A DNA stretch of 64,000 nt, from positions 1-64,000 of the forward strand of contig NZ_JAEMNW010000002.1 of assembly GCF_016481275.1 (NCBI RefSeq). Reading direction: 5' to 3'. Position numbers and translations under genes: made by a program. The notes under the pieces were generated by a model. The model was not told the origin of the DNA. It searched no databases and saw nothing but the letters and a program-made list of their open reading frames with translations. This stretch comes from Antrihabitans auranticaus (lineage in GTDB: Bacteria > Actinomycetota > Actinomycetes > Mycobacteriales > Mycobacteriaceae). Below are positions 18,456-26,910 of the stretch, in pieces (within the stretch, counting starts at the first letter, position 1; every line of letters starts with the position of its first letter).

Positions 18456-19454
18456 CTAGTGCTGATACGACCCGGGTGGACTCCCGGTCCAGCGCCGGAA
18501 CGCGCGCGAGAATGCACTCGGCTCGGAGAATCCTAGGCGTCGAGACAGCGCGGCGACGGTCTCGTCACCGCGCGCCAGGCTGGCGATCGCGGCGTCGCGC
18601 AAGATCTCTTCCTTGATCTCGCGCGGCGACGTGTTCTCCTCACGGAGCTTACGGCGCAACGTTTGTGGGCTCATCAAGAGTTCGGCTGCAATCTCGTCGA
18701 CTGTCAGCCATTCGCCGGAAAGTCCACCCGCGAGCAGTACTCGCACTTGACTGGATACCGACGTCGCGTACGTTCGGCGGGTCAGTACGCCCGCCGGCGC
18801 ATCGCGGAGAAATTCGTTCAGTGCCGCCTCGTCTCGCACTATCGGCGCGTTGAGTACGTCGGCGTCGAACAGCAATGCGCATCTGGATGTCGAAAAGGCG
18901 ACAGGCGCACCGAAAATCAGGTCGTAGTCGTCGACATGCGCGGGCTCGTCGTAAGGAAGTTCGACAAGTCCCAACGGAATTCGCTTTCCGATCGCCCAAG
19001 CGAAGAAGCGATGTGTAATCGCAAGAAGTGTGTCGATGAGCAAGTTTATGGGCTGTTCGATCTTGCTGATATCGATAGACACTCTGGCCTGACCATCGCG
19101 GACGTCCACTCGAATAGGTGGCATGCCCGGAGCTGCGCGACCGAAGTCGTCGAAACGCTCGATCGCCGCCCTCAGATTCGTGGCAGTCAGAACGGCGATA
19201 CACAGCAACCGGAACGTGCCGCGCGGCACGGGTCGCAACCCGAAGCCGAGCAGTTCGTCGTCAGTCGCCCGCCACAGCTGCTTGATGAGCATCGTCAGCT
19301 GTTCGGTGGTCACGCGGGCGCGGCCCTCCGGCAGCAGATCTGCCGAAATATCTGCCGTTTCCAGCATTCCTTCGATGTCCCAGCCACGTGCAAGCGCAAT
19401 GCCGACGAGCACCTGCACCCGTTGAATCGGGATCGTGTACTCGGTCGAGGGCAT
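18456..19454 (-). CDS. AraC-family transcriptional regulator
   Basis: 332 residues. Residues 1-200 form the ligand-binding domain found in OruR/ArgR-like AraC members, and the C-terminal 100 carry two helix-turn-helix units (ELLMSPQTLRRKLREENT and LSRRLGFSEPSAFSRAFRRWTG). Start ATG at 19454. It is divergent from the MaoC-thiolase-SDR operon and is its obvious regulator, probably sensing a CoA thioester or the free acid. It shares a 142-base control region with that operon. Confidence 0.88.
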   Translation of the reverse strand: MPSTEYTIPIQRVQVLVGIALARGWDIEGMLETADISADLLPEGRARVTTEQLTMLIKQLWRATDDELLGFGLRPVPRGTFRLLCIAVLTATNLRAAIERFDDFGRAAPGMPPIRVDVRDGQARVSIDISKIEQPINLLIDTLLAITHRFFAWAIGKRIPLGLVELPYDEPAHVDDYDLIFGAPVAFSTSRCALLFDADVLNAPIVRDEAALNEFLRDAPAGVLTRRTYATSVSSQVRVLLAGGLSGEWLTVDEIAAELLMSPQTLRRKLREENTSPREIKEEILRDAAIASLARGDETVAALSRRLGFSEPSAFSRAFRRWTGSPPGSYQH

Positions 19455-19535
19455 GTGCCGAAACTACCAACATCGAGCGAGCGTTTAGGTCAAGAACCCG
19501 AGAAGTTCGGTCATCGCTCGCAAAGCACCTGCCTC

Positions 19536-19545
19536 ATAACGTTAT
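19536..19545. promoter_or_regulatory. ATAACGTTAT palindrome in AraC/MaoC control region
   Basis: A perfect 10-bp palindrome lies 51 bases before the MaoC gene in the shared control region. It is AT-rich in a GC-rich setting. It could be an operator half of the AraC site or overlap a promoter. Only one copy was seen. Confidence 0.3.
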
Positions 19546-19596
19546 TTGCAGATAGCCGGTCTCGGTTCGAAGAAGCACAGAGCACAAGGAGTCTGC

Positions 19597-20451
19597 ATGT
19601 CCACCAACGAGGGATTCAACCTCGATCTCCTCGATCAATGGGTCGGGGAGCAGGAATTCAAGGTCGAACGCGAACAGACCATCGCATACGCGAAGGCGAC
19701 CAACGACCCCATCGCGGCACACCTGGACGGCACTCTAGCGCCGCCGGTATTCGCGGTGGTCCCGGTCACTGCGATCATGGCGGATGCCACGATGGGCGTC
19801 GTCCCGGACGAGCTGATGATGCGAATCCTGCACGGCGAGCACGACTTCCGAATTCACCGGCCGATCGAGCCCGGCGAACTCCTTACCGTGCGCGCGAAGC
19901 CGATCGGAATCGAAGGCAAGGAATCAGGTGTCGTCGTCACGACGCTGATAGAAACCCGCAGCGACCGTGGCGATCTGGTGAACGAGCAGTACTTCATCGG
20001 ATTCTTCCGCGGCGGCAAGTTCGACGGCACCGTCGGCGTGAAGAGCCCGGAGCACAGCTTCGATGCGTCGCTTCGCGACACGGATCCCACGTTCAGTGCT
20101 GTCCAGACTTTCGACGCGGACCAGACGTTCCGCTACAGCGAGCCTGCGGGTGACCCGATGCCGATTCACTTGGATGACGAGTTCGCCAGGGCAATGGGTT
20201 TGCCGGGCATCATCATTCACGGTCTCTGCACGATCGCCTTCACGTCGCACGCTTTGCTGTCACAGGTCAGCCCGGACGATCCCGCCCGCCTGAAGCGGCT
20301 GGCGGTTCGAATGAGCAAACCCGCATTGCCGAAGGAAACGATCTCCAGCAATTTCTGGAGTACCGGTGCAGGCCGCTATGCATTCGAAACCGCCGGCGAC
20401 GAGAAGCCGGGCAAGTTCGTCATCACCGACGGCCTCGCCGAATTCGCCTAG
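19597..20451 (+). CDS. MaoC-like enoyl-CoA hydratase (double hot-dog)
   Basis: 284 residues made of two hot-dog halves. The C-terminal half carries the hydratase-2 motif [17 protein letters not shown], with Asp and His as the catalytic pair, followed by GIIIHGLC. The N-terminal half ([13 protein letters not shown]) keeps the degenerate matching strand. It adds water to a trans-2-enoyl-CoA to give the 3R-hydroxyacyl-CoA. The ATG at 19597 follows AAGGAG, better than the frame's earlier start. First gene of a seven-gene operon; the thiolase follows after 14 bases. Confidence 0.88.
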   Translation: MSTNEGFNLDLLDQWVGEQEFKVEREQTIAYAKATNDPIAAHLDGTLAPPVFAVVPVTAIMADATMGVVPDELMMRILHGEHDFRIHRPIEPGELLTVRAKPIGIEGKESGVVVTTLIETRSDRGDLVNEQYFIGFFRGGKFDGTVGVKSPEHSFDASLRDTDPTFSAVQTFDADQTFRYSEPAGDPMPIHLDDEFARAMGLPGIIIHGLCTIAFTSHALLSQVSPDDPARLKRLAVRMSKPALPKETISSNFWSTGAGRYAFETAGDEKPGKFVITDGLAEFA

Positions 20452-20465
20452 GAAGGCTAGAAACA

Positions 20466-21677
20466 ATGAGCAACAGAGTATTTGTGGTCGGCGTCGGCAT
20501 GACCAAGTTCGAAAAGCCGGGTCGCCGCGAGGGCTGGGACTACCCGGCCATGGCTCTCGAGTCCGGTACCAGGGCATTGGACGACGCCGGGGTTGCATAC
20601 GACCTGGTGCAGCAGGCTTACACCGGATTCTGCTACGGCGAATCGTGCTCCGGCCACCGCGCTGTGTACGGGCTCGGTCTGACGGGCATCCCGGTCTTCA
20701 ATGTGAACAGCAACTGTTCGACCGGTTCGAGTGCGCTCTTCCTCGCCGCGCAAGCGATACGCGGCGGGCTCGCGGACTGCACCCTGGCGCTCGGGTTCGA
20801 GAAGATGCAGCCGGGCTCGCTCGGCTCCACTTACGACGACCGCGAACAGCCGATGCAGAAGCACATGGAGGCGATGGCCGAACTGCAGGAGTTCGCATTT
20901 CCTGTGGCGCCGTGGATGTTCGGTGCCGCAGGCGTCGAGCACAATCAGAAGTACGGTTCGACCCCCGAGCACTTTCAGCGGATCGCCGTCAAGAACCACA
21001 AGCACTCCGTGAACAACCCGTATTCGCAGTTCCAGGACGTGTACACCGACGACGAGATCGCGAACGCGAAGATGATCTACGCACCCGGGCAGCTCACCCG
21101 CCCGATGTGCTCGCCGACTTCCGACGGCTCGGGCGCGGCGATTCTCGCCAGCGAAGCATTCGTCGAGAAGCACGACCTCGCCGCTGCGGCGATCGAGATC
21201 GTCGGTCAGGCACTCGTCACCGACACTCCCGGCACGTTCGAGAGCAAGAGCATGGCGACGCTGGTCGGTGCGGACATGAGCCGGACCGCCGCGAATCGCG
21301 TGTACGAGCAGGCCGGCATCACGCCGGACGACATCGACGTGATCGAGCTGCACGATTGCTTCGCGCCCAACGAGTTGCTCACCTACGAGGCGCTCGGCCT
21401 CGCAGCCGAGGGCGAGGGCCACAAGCTCGTCGACAACAACGACACCACCTACGGCGGTCGTTGGGTTGTCAACCCATCGGGTGGGTTGATTTCGAAGGGA
21501 CATCCCTTGGGCGCAACAGGTTTGGCGCAGTGCGCCGAACTCACCTGGCAGCTGCGCGGTACTGCCGACAAACGACAGGTCGAAAGCGCCGCCGGCAAGT
21601 CCGGGGTCGCGCTGCAGCACAACATCGGGCTCGGCGGATCCGCCGTAGTCACGGCATACCGCCCAGCAGAACGCTGA
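20466..21677 (+). CDS. SCP-x-type thiolase (acetyl-CoA acetyltransferase, lipid-transfer protein family)
   Basis: 403 residues. The nucleophile is Cys84 in [10 protein letters not shown]. Two family His are at 296 ([10 protein letters not shown]) and 346 ([10 protein letters not shown]). The HDCF form, in place of the classical second catalytic Cys block, marks the SCP-2/SCP-x thiolase group, which often cleaves branched or steroid-derived 3-ketoacyl-CoAs. It releases acetyl- or propionyl-CoA in the last beta-oxidation step. It lies between the hydratase and the SRPBCC gene and is surely co-transcribed with them. Confidence 0.9.
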   Translation: MSNRVFVVGVGMTKFEKPGRREGWDYPAMALESGTRALDDAGVAYDLVQQAYTGFCYGESCSGHRAVYGLGLTGIPVFNVNSNCSTGSSALFLAAQAIRGGLADCTLALGFEKMQPGSLGSTYDDREQPMQKHMEAMAELQEFAFPVAPWMFGAAGVEHNQKYGSTPEHFQRIAVKNHKHSVNNPYSQFQDVYTDDEIANAKMIYAPGQLTRPMCSPTSDGSGAAILASEAFVEKHDLAAAAIEIVGQALVTDTPGTFESKSMATLVGADMSRTAANRVYEQAGITPDDIDVIELHDCFAPNELLTYEALGLAAEGEGHKLVDNNDTTYGGRWVVNPSGGLISKGHPLGATGLAQCAELTWQLRGTADKRQVESAAGKSGVALQHNIGLGGSAVVTAYRPAER

Positions 21678-21744
21678 GCGCAGCGAAGCGTTATCCAACG
21701 CAGCGCTGAATTCATTTCTCTACCAACAACAAAGGAGCAAGACC

Positions 21745-22179
21745 ATGGCAAAGGCCAACGTTTCCAAAGAGATCGCCGCACCGCAGGAGAAGGTGTGGGC
21801 TGTTATTTCTGACCCCTCGCGCTTCGAGGAGTGGCTGTCGGTGCACACGAAGTGGAAAGAAGCGCCCCCGACCGAGCTTTCCAAGGGAGCGACGATGAGC
21901 GAAGTTCTCACGATCATGGGCATGGCCAACACGATCGACTTCACGGTCGACGAGTACGACGCTCCGAACACCACGAAGTTTTCGGGTAAAGGTATGGCCG
22001 GGGCCCAGATCAGCTTCACGCTCACAGTGGAGGCGAACGGTGCCGATGCTTCCGTCGCAACCGTCGATGCCGAGTTCATCAGCCAGATGATGGTCGGTGC
22101 AATCGGCGGCGCCATCGAGCGCGCATCCACCAAGGAACTCGCCGCATCGCTCGACAAGCTCGCCACCCTCGTCGTCTGA
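21745..22179 (+). CDS. SRPBCC (START-like) ligand-binding protein
   Basis: 144 residues with the SRPBCC opening (MAKANVSKEIAAPQEKVWAV) and the SDPSRFEEW segment. These helix-grip proteins bind hydrophobic ligands in a deep pocket; some are cyclases, others carriers. No catalytic residues can be named. It lies between thiolase and dehydrogenase genes of one operon, so it may hold or present the lipid substrate. A strong AAAGGAG site precedes the ATG. Confidence 0.8.
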   Translation: MAKANVSKEIAAPQEKVWAVISDPSRFEEWLSVHTKWKEAPPTELSKGATMSEVLTIMGMANTIDFTVDEYDAPNTTKFSGKGMAGAQISFTLTVEANGADASVATVDAEFISQMMVGAIGGAIERASTKELAASLDKLATLVV

Positions 22180-22213
22180 CATCCGAACATTCAATTCTGA
22201 GAAGGAAATTCAC

Positions 22214-23101
22214 ATGGGTTCAATGGAGAACCGCGTAGCGCTCGTCACCGGCGCCGGCCGCGGCATCGGCCGTGAACACGCGCTGCTACTGGCGAAACTC
22301 GGCGCAAGCGTCGTCGTCAACGACCTCGGCGGCTCGAACGAAGGCACTGGTTCCGACGTCGGCCCCGCGCAGGAAGTTGCGAACGAAATCGTTGCTGCCG
22401 GCGGTAAGGCTGTCGCCAACACCGACAACATCGCGACCTGGGACGGCGCGAAGAAGCTTGTCGACCAGGCGATCTCGGAGTTCGGTGGCCTCGACATCGT
22501 TGTGAACAACGCGGGCATCCTGCGTGACGGATTCGTCGCGTCGATGGACGAGGCCCAGTGGGACAGCGTCATCGCGGTTCACCTCAAGGGACACTTCTCG
22601 GTGCTGCGCCACGCGGCGGGGTACTGGAAGGAGCAGTCCAAGGCCGGTAAGTCGGTCAACGCGGCGGTCATCAACACCGCGTCGGCGTCGGGCACCTTCA
22701 TGCCAAATGCGGGCCAGTCCAATTACGGTGCGGCCAAAGCCGGTATCGCGGCACTCACCGAGGTCGCCGCGCTTGAACTCGAGCGCTACGGGGTGCGGGT
22801 CAACGCGATCGCCCCGGTGGCTCGAACCCGGCTCACCCTGGCGACGCCTGGTATGGGCGCGATCTTCGCCGAAGAGGTTCCCGAGGGCGAGTTCGACGCA
22901 TTCAGCCCCGCGAACATTGCACCGATCGTCGCTTACCTGGCGGACGAGAAGTGCCCGCTCACCGGCAAGGTCCTTGCGGTTCAAGGGGGCGCCATCACGC
23001 TGCTGAAGGGCTGGTCGTCCGTGGAAACCGTCGAGGTCGATGGCCCGTGGCAGCTCGATGAGCTTCCCAGCCAGCTGGACAACTGGGCAGAGCGGGACTG
23101 A
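22214..23101 (+). CDS. short-chain dehydrogenase, 3-hydroxyacyl-CoA dehydrogenase (HSD17B4-like)
   Basis: 295 residues. The cofactor loop is GAGRGIGREHAL, the catalytic Ser lies in NTASASGTF and the YxxxK is YGAAK. The early VVVNDLGGS segment and the long loop before the conserved NNAG resemble the dehydrogenase domain of peroxisomal multifunctional enzyme 2. That enzyme oxidises 3R-hydroxyacyl-CoA, the product of the MaoC-type hydratase encoded three genes earlier. NAD is the likely cofactor. ATG 22214 follows AGAAGGAA; upstream codons in frame are the antisense-like end of the SRPBCC gene. Confidence 0.87.
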   Translation: MGSMENRVALVTGAGRGIGREHALLLAKLGASVVVNDLGGSNEGTGSDVGPAQEVANEIVAAGGKAVANTDNIATWDGAKKLVDQAISEFGGLDIVVNNAGILRDGFVASMDEAQWDSVIAVHLKGHFSVLRHAAGYWKEQSKAGKSVNAAVINTASASGTFMPNAGQSNYGAAKAGIAALTEVAALELERYGVRVNAIAPVARTRLTLATPGMGAIFAEEVPEGEFDAFSPANIAPIVAYLADEKCPLTGKVLAVQGGAITLLKGWSSVETVEVDGPWQLDELPSQLDNWAERD

Positions 23102-23106
23102 GTCCC

Positions 23107-23964
23107 GTGATCGGTGAACGACGCGCAGTCCACGCAGGAGTGGGCACGCGGGAGTTGTTCGTCGACGGGGATGGGCCGACAATCGTGCTGCTGCATGGGT
23201 TTGCCCATCCCGCGGACTGTTGGCGACCGGTTCTGAACCGGCTCGCCGCGGTCGGCCAATCGGCCGTCGCCGTGGACCTGCCGGGCTTCGGTGCTGCCGA
23301 TCCGGCCGCACCGGGAGCGTGGCTGCCGCAGGGGGATCACTTCGTCAGCGAAGTGATCTCGCAGCACAGCAACAACGGTCCGGTCGTTCTGGTCGGGAAC
23401 TCGCTCGGCGCCTTCTTGACCCTCCGAGCGGCTGCCGCACCGCAACGACTGCCGATCCGCGGCGTCGTCGCGACGGCCACCCCGGGTGGGGGCTGGACGC
23501 CGCTCGCCCGAGCCTCGCTCGTCGGCAACGGACGACTCCTTGCCGCAGCGGCCGCCGGCGTGCCCAAGCTCCTCCGGGTACACGGCACCGACACGGTCGT
23601 GAGCCGACTGCTCTACGGCGACCGGACAACCATGGACGCGGAGTTGGTTCGGATCCTCAGTTCGCAGATCCACAGTCGTCGCGGCGCACGCGAACTCCTC
23701 GAACTAGGGATGCGGATGAGAGCCGAAGTCGATGCCGGACCCCCGATCGCGGGCGTCGACTGTCCGACGGTCTTCGTGCACGGGCGCCGGGACCGCATTG
23801 TTGCGCTTGCCTCGAGCGAGCGCTATCACAAGGCCATTCCACACAGTTGGCTTGTCGTACTCGATCAAGCCGGTCACTGCCCGCAGTTGGATGCACCCGA
23901 CGACATCGTCGGGTTCGCACGCGGCCTCGCGGCGGGTTCGCCGGGCCAGTGCAGGCCAGCGTGA
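23107..23964 (+). CDS. alpha/beta-fold hydrolase
   Basis: 285 residues. The oxyanion segment HGFAHP, the nucleophile elbow GNSLG, the acid in HGRRDRIV and the His in GHCPQLD give a complete catalytic triad. It is likely an esterase, thioesterase or C-C hydrolase; the substrate is unknown. The GTG start is 5 bases after the preceding stop. Its place inside a beta-oxidation operon suggests hydrolysis of an ester or thioester of the same substrate. Confidence 0.82.
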   Translation: MIGERRAVHAGVGTRELFVDGDGPTIVLLHGFAHPADCWRPVLNRLAAVGQSAVAVDLPGFGAADPAAPGAWLPQGDHFVSEVISQHSNNGPVVLVGNSLGAFLTLRAAAAPQRLPIRGVVATATPGGGWTPLARASLVGNGRLLAAAAAGVPKLLRVHGTDTVVSRLLYGDRTTMDAELVRILSSQIHSRRGARELLELGMRMRAEVDAGPPIAGVDCPTVFVHGRRDRIVALASSERYHKAIPHSWLVVLDQAGHCPQLDAPDDIVGFARGLAAGSPGQCRPA

Positions 23965-23983
23965 AACCAAAGGAGAATGCTCG

Positions 23984-24820
23984 ATGAAGAATCGATCAGA
24001 TCTATTGCACGGCAGGGTGATCGCCATCACCGGTGGCGCCCGTGGCATCGGCCTCGCGACAGCATCCGCGTTGCGCGCACTTGGGGCGAAGGTCGCGATC
24101 GGCGACGTCGACGAGGTGACCGTCAAGCAGGCCGGCGTCGATATCGATGTGTTCGCAACCAAGCTGGACGTCACCGACCTCGCGTCGTTCTCCGATTTCC
24201 TCGATGCGGTCGAGGGCGAACTCGGCCCGCTCGATGTGTTGATCAACAACGCAGGCATTATGCCCGTCGGTCTGCTCACAGACGAACCCGAAGCGGTCAC
24301 CCGGCGCATCCTCGACATCAACACCTACGGCGTGATCATCGGTACGAAACTCGCCGCGCAGCGGATGGTGCCGCGCGGTTCCGGACACGTCGTCAATGTC
24401 GCTTCACTGGCGGGAGAGACGTATTCGCCCGGATTGGCGACGTACTGCGCGAGCAAGTACGCGGTCGTCGGATTCACCGACGCCGTGCGCGTGGAGAATC
24501 GCAAAACCGGTGTGCACTTTTCTGTCGTTCTGCCCTCGTTCGTCAACACCGAACTCACGGCGGGCACCGCAGGAATTCGCGGTATCAAGAACGCCGAACC
24601 AGCCGACATCGCCAACGCGATAGTCGATCTCGTCCTCTCGCCGCGACCGAAGGTGCGGGTTACCTGGCTGGCAGGTGCACTCGTCGCATCGCAGAAATTC
24701 TTCCCGAGGGCTGTCGCCGAAGAACTCACCCGACTGTTCGGTGGCGAGCACGTATTCACCGACAACGTCGACAATGCGCAGCGCAAGGCCTACGAGGACC
24801 GCGCCCGCGGACAAGCATGA
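23984..24820 (+). CDS. short-chain dehydrogenase/reductase
   Basis: 278 residues. It has GGARGIGLATA, NNAGIMP, Ser in VNVASLAGE and Tyr-Lys in YCASKYA, all classical SDR marks. The acidic residue in GDVDE after the second strand favours NAD over NADP. It differs from the first SDR of the operon and resembles the SDR at 31694-32527 over its whole length, so the two are paralogues. An alcohol or ketone on the operon's substrate is the likely target. ATG 23984 follows AAAGGAG. Confidence 0.87.
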   Translation: MKNRSDLLHGRVIAITGGARGIGLATASALRALGAKVAIGDVDEVTVKQAGVDIDVFATKLDVTDLASFSDFLDAVEGELGPLDVLINNAGIMPVGLLTDEPEAVTRRILDINTYGVIIGTKLAAQRMVPRGSGHVVNVASLAGETYSPGLATYCASKYAVVGFTDAVRVENRKTGVHFSVVLPSFVNTELTAGTAGIRGIKNAEPADIANAIVDLVLSPRPKVRVTWLAGALVASQKFFPRAVAEELTRLFGGEHVFTDNVDNAQRKAYEDRARGQA

Positions 24821-24835
24821 AATGGAGACGACTCG

Positions 24836-26608
24836 ATGAGCACTCTCGCCCCAACGACTCTGTGTGAGGCGTTTCAGCGCGTCGCCGCCCGCGAACCGGA
24901 CGCCGTAGCGCTGCGCAGTTCCTCCGGCGCAACGGTCGTCACCTGGCGGCAGTACGCAGATCGGGTGCGCACGATCGCATCCGGACTGGCTGCGCACGGC
25001 GTCGCGCCCGGCGACACGGTCGCTCTGATGCTGACCAATCGTCCCGAGTTCCACCTGTGTGACACAGCGATTCTGCACACTGGTGCAACTCCGTTCTCGG
25101 TGTACAACACCAATCCAGCGGCCGTTCTTGCCTACCAGTTCGAGAACGCCGGCAACCGTGTCGTGGTCTGCGAGAAGCAGTTCCTGCCAACGGTTCTCGA
25201 AGCCGTTGCGATCGGCGGCAAGGTCGAACATGTGGTCTGCGTCGACGGCAAGGCAGACGGCGCAACGAGCCTCGGCGACATCGAATCGACGATTGCCGAG
25301 GGCTTCGACTTCGATGCCACATGGCGGGCAGTGCGATCGAGTGATCTATTGACGATCGTTTACACCTCCGGCACGACCGGACCGCCGAAGGGCGTAGAGC
25401 TCACGCACAGGAATTTCATCGAGAATGCCCGCATCGCAGAGGAATTCGGCGCGATCGGCTCGTCCGACCGCGTGATTTCGTATCTCCCCGACGCACACGC
25501 GGCAAATCGGTGGTTTGCGCATTACATGAATCTGCTTTTCGGGGTTCCGGTTACCACGGTGGCCGATGTCAAGCAGTTGATCGCTGCATTGACCGACGTC
25601 CGGCCCACGGGATTCCTTGGCGTGCCACGGATCTGGGTGAAGCTGAAGGCTGCGTTGGAGCAACGAATCGCCGATGAACCCAATCCGGCGAAGCGGAAGC
25701 TGGCGAATTGGGCATTCGCGACCGGACAGGCGAAGGCACGGGTCGAATCGAGCGGTCGGCGGCTGGGGTTCCTGGACGCAATCCAGTATCAGTTGGCAGA
25801 TCGGCTGGTGCTCTCGAAGGTCCGCGCAGAGCTGGGGATGGATCAGGTTCGCCTAGCGGTCACCGGTGCAGCACCGATTCCGCCAGAGGTCCACGAGTTC
25901 ATCCTCGGCCTCGGCGTACCCCTGTGCGAGGGCTGGGGAATGTCGGAATGCACTGCAGCGGTGACCGTCAACCGGCCGAACCGCATCAAGATCGGGACCG
26001 TCGGCTCGCCGGTTCCCGGTGCCGAAATCATGCTGGCCCGCGATCACGAAGTATTGGTGCGCGGCCCGATGGTGATGCGGGGCTACCGCAAGGACCCCGA
26101 AAAGACTGACGAGACAATCGATTCCGACGGCTGGTTGCACACGGGCGATATCGGTTCGATCGATGCCGAGGGCTATTTGTCGATCATCGATCGTAAGAAG
26201 GAGCTGATTATCAACGCGGCCGGCAAGAACATGTCGCCGACGAACATCGAGAATGCGGTCGCCGCGAGTTGCCCGCTCGTCGGGTCGATCGCGGTAATCG
26301 GCGATGCGCGCCCGTACAACACAGCGTTGATCTGCCTGGATCCCGACGCTGCGGCCGCCTTCGCCCGAAAGCACGGACTCGGGTCTGCCGCAGTCAGCGA
26401 ACTCGCCTCGAACGACGTCGTGCGACAGGCCGTCGAAGCCGGAGTCGAACTGGCGAACAGCAAACTTTCACGCGTCGAGCAGATCAAGAAGTTCACGGTC
26501 CTTCCCGACGTGTGGGAGCCAGGCAGCGGTCATCTCACACCGACCAGCAAGCTGAAACGCAAGCCCATCGCTGCCGACTACTCGGACGCGATCGAAAAGA
26601 TGTACTGA
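24836..26608 (+). CDS. long-chain acyl-CoA synthetase (AMP-forming, FadD type)
   Basis: 590 residues. The phosphate-binding loop is YTSGTTGPPKG. The adenine motif region GWGMSECTAAV, the hinge motif WLHTGDIGSIDAEGYLSIIDR and the C-terminal catalytic Lys region (TPTSKLKRKPI) are present. It activates a fatty or other carboxylic acid to its CoA thioester through an acyl-adenylate, the entry step for the operon's beta-oxidation enzymes. The length and the NRPNRIKIGTVG stretch fit the FadD15-like long-chain group. It closes the operon; a hairpin overlaps its stop codon. Confidence 0.9.
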   Translation: MSTLAPTTLCEAFQRVAAREPDAVALRSSSGATVVTWRQYADRVRTIASGLAAHGVAPGDTVALMLTNRPEFHLCDTAILHTGATPFSVYNTNPAAVLAYQFENAGNRVVVCEKQFLPTVLEAVAIGGKVEHVVCVDGKADGATSLGDIESTIAEGFDFDATWRAVRSSDLLTIVYTSGTTGPPKGVELTHRNFIENARIAEEFGAIGSSDRVISYLPDAHAANRWFAHYMNLLFGVPVTTVADVKQLIAALTDVRPTGFLGVPRIWVKLKAALEQRIADEPNPAKRKLANWAFATGQAKARVESSGRRLGFLDAIQYQLADRLVLSKVRAELGMDQVRLAVTGAAPIPPEVHEFILGLGVPLCEGWGMSECTAAVTVNRPNRIKIGTVGSPVPGAEIMLARDHEVLVRGPMVMRGYRKDPEKTDETIDSDGWLHTGDIGSIDAEGYLSIIDRKKELIINAAGKNMSPTNIENAVAASCPLVGSIAVIGDARPYNTALICLDPDAAAAFARKHGLGSAAVSELASNDVVRQAVEAGVELANSKLSRVEQIKKFTVLPDVWEPGSGHLTPTSKLKRKPIAADYSDAIEKMY

Positions 26609-26634
26609 CGCGACGGCAGCGTCAACCGTCAGTA
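26603..26634 (+). terminator. nested hairpin overlapping the acyl-CoA synthetase stop codon
   Basis: TACTGACG (26603-26610) pairs with CGTCAGTA (26627-26634), and inside it GACG/CGTC closes a GCAG loop. The TGA stop (26606-26608) is within the left arm. It probably ends the lipid operon before kdp. Confidence 0.55.
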
Positions 26635-26697
26635 AAGCGTTAAAGCCGGAGGGGGAGGCGCAAAGGAGTCGTCAAGGGCAGACGAACTCTCTTCCGT

Positions 26698-26729
26698 GGG
26701 GTCTTGACTCGATCTGCAGTCCTGACCCC
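26698..26729 (+). promoter_or_regulatory. leader hairpin before the kdp operon
   Basis: GGGGTC (26698-26703) can pair with GACCCC (26724-26729) directly before the AAGGGAG ribosome site of the first kdp reading frame. A small leader structure or transcript start region is possible. No c-di-AMP riboswitch could be recognised in 26635-26740. Confidence 0.3.
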
Positions 26730-26740
26730 AAGGGAGAGAA

Positions 26741-26824
26741 ATGTCTGTTGTTGCGTTCGTCGTGCTGACGGTGGCTGTCTTCGGCCTCCTCGGCCTCGTT
26801 GCGCGAGGCGTGGAGCGGCTGTGA
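26741..26824 (+). CDS. 27-residue membrane microprotein upstream of kdpF
   Basis: 27 residues, beginning MSVVAFVVLTVAVFGLL and ending RGVERL, a single hydrophobic helix with a basic C-terminal end. The ATG follows AAGGGAGAG at good spacing. Its TGA overlaps the GTG of kdpF by four bases (GTGA), the tight coupling seen between subunits of one complex. It is too short for ordinary gene finding. The sequence is not KdpF itself, which follows. A role as an extra small subunit or regulator of the Kdp pump is inferred from position and topology. Confidence 0.65.
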   Translation: MSVVAFVVLTVAVFGLLGLVARGVERL

Positions 26825-26910
26825 ACTTCGACAATGTCGTCGGCCTCGTGCTGGCTGTGCTCATCGCCGTCTTTCTCGGCGCCGCGCTGTTGTTTCCCGA
26901 GAAGTTCTGA
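26821..26910 (+). CDS. kdpF: KdpF, small stabilising subunit of the K+-transporting ATPase
   Basis: 29 residues starting with GTG (MNFDNVVGLV) and ending ALLFPEKF, the C-terminal pattern of actinobacterial KdpF. It is a single transmembrane helix that stabilises the KdpABC complex. Its TGA is followed at once by the ATG of kdpA. Confidence 0.9.
   Translation: MNFDNVVGLVLAVLIAVFLGAALLFPEKF

Noticed and set aside
19536-19545. KstR-type operator
   Set aside because: The AAC and GTT halves are adjacent rather than separated by two bases, and the outer bases do not fit.
26635-26740. c-di-AMP (ydaO-type) riboswitch before kdp
   Set aside because: The leader is only about 100 bases and lacks the conserved cores; only a simple hairpin is visible.
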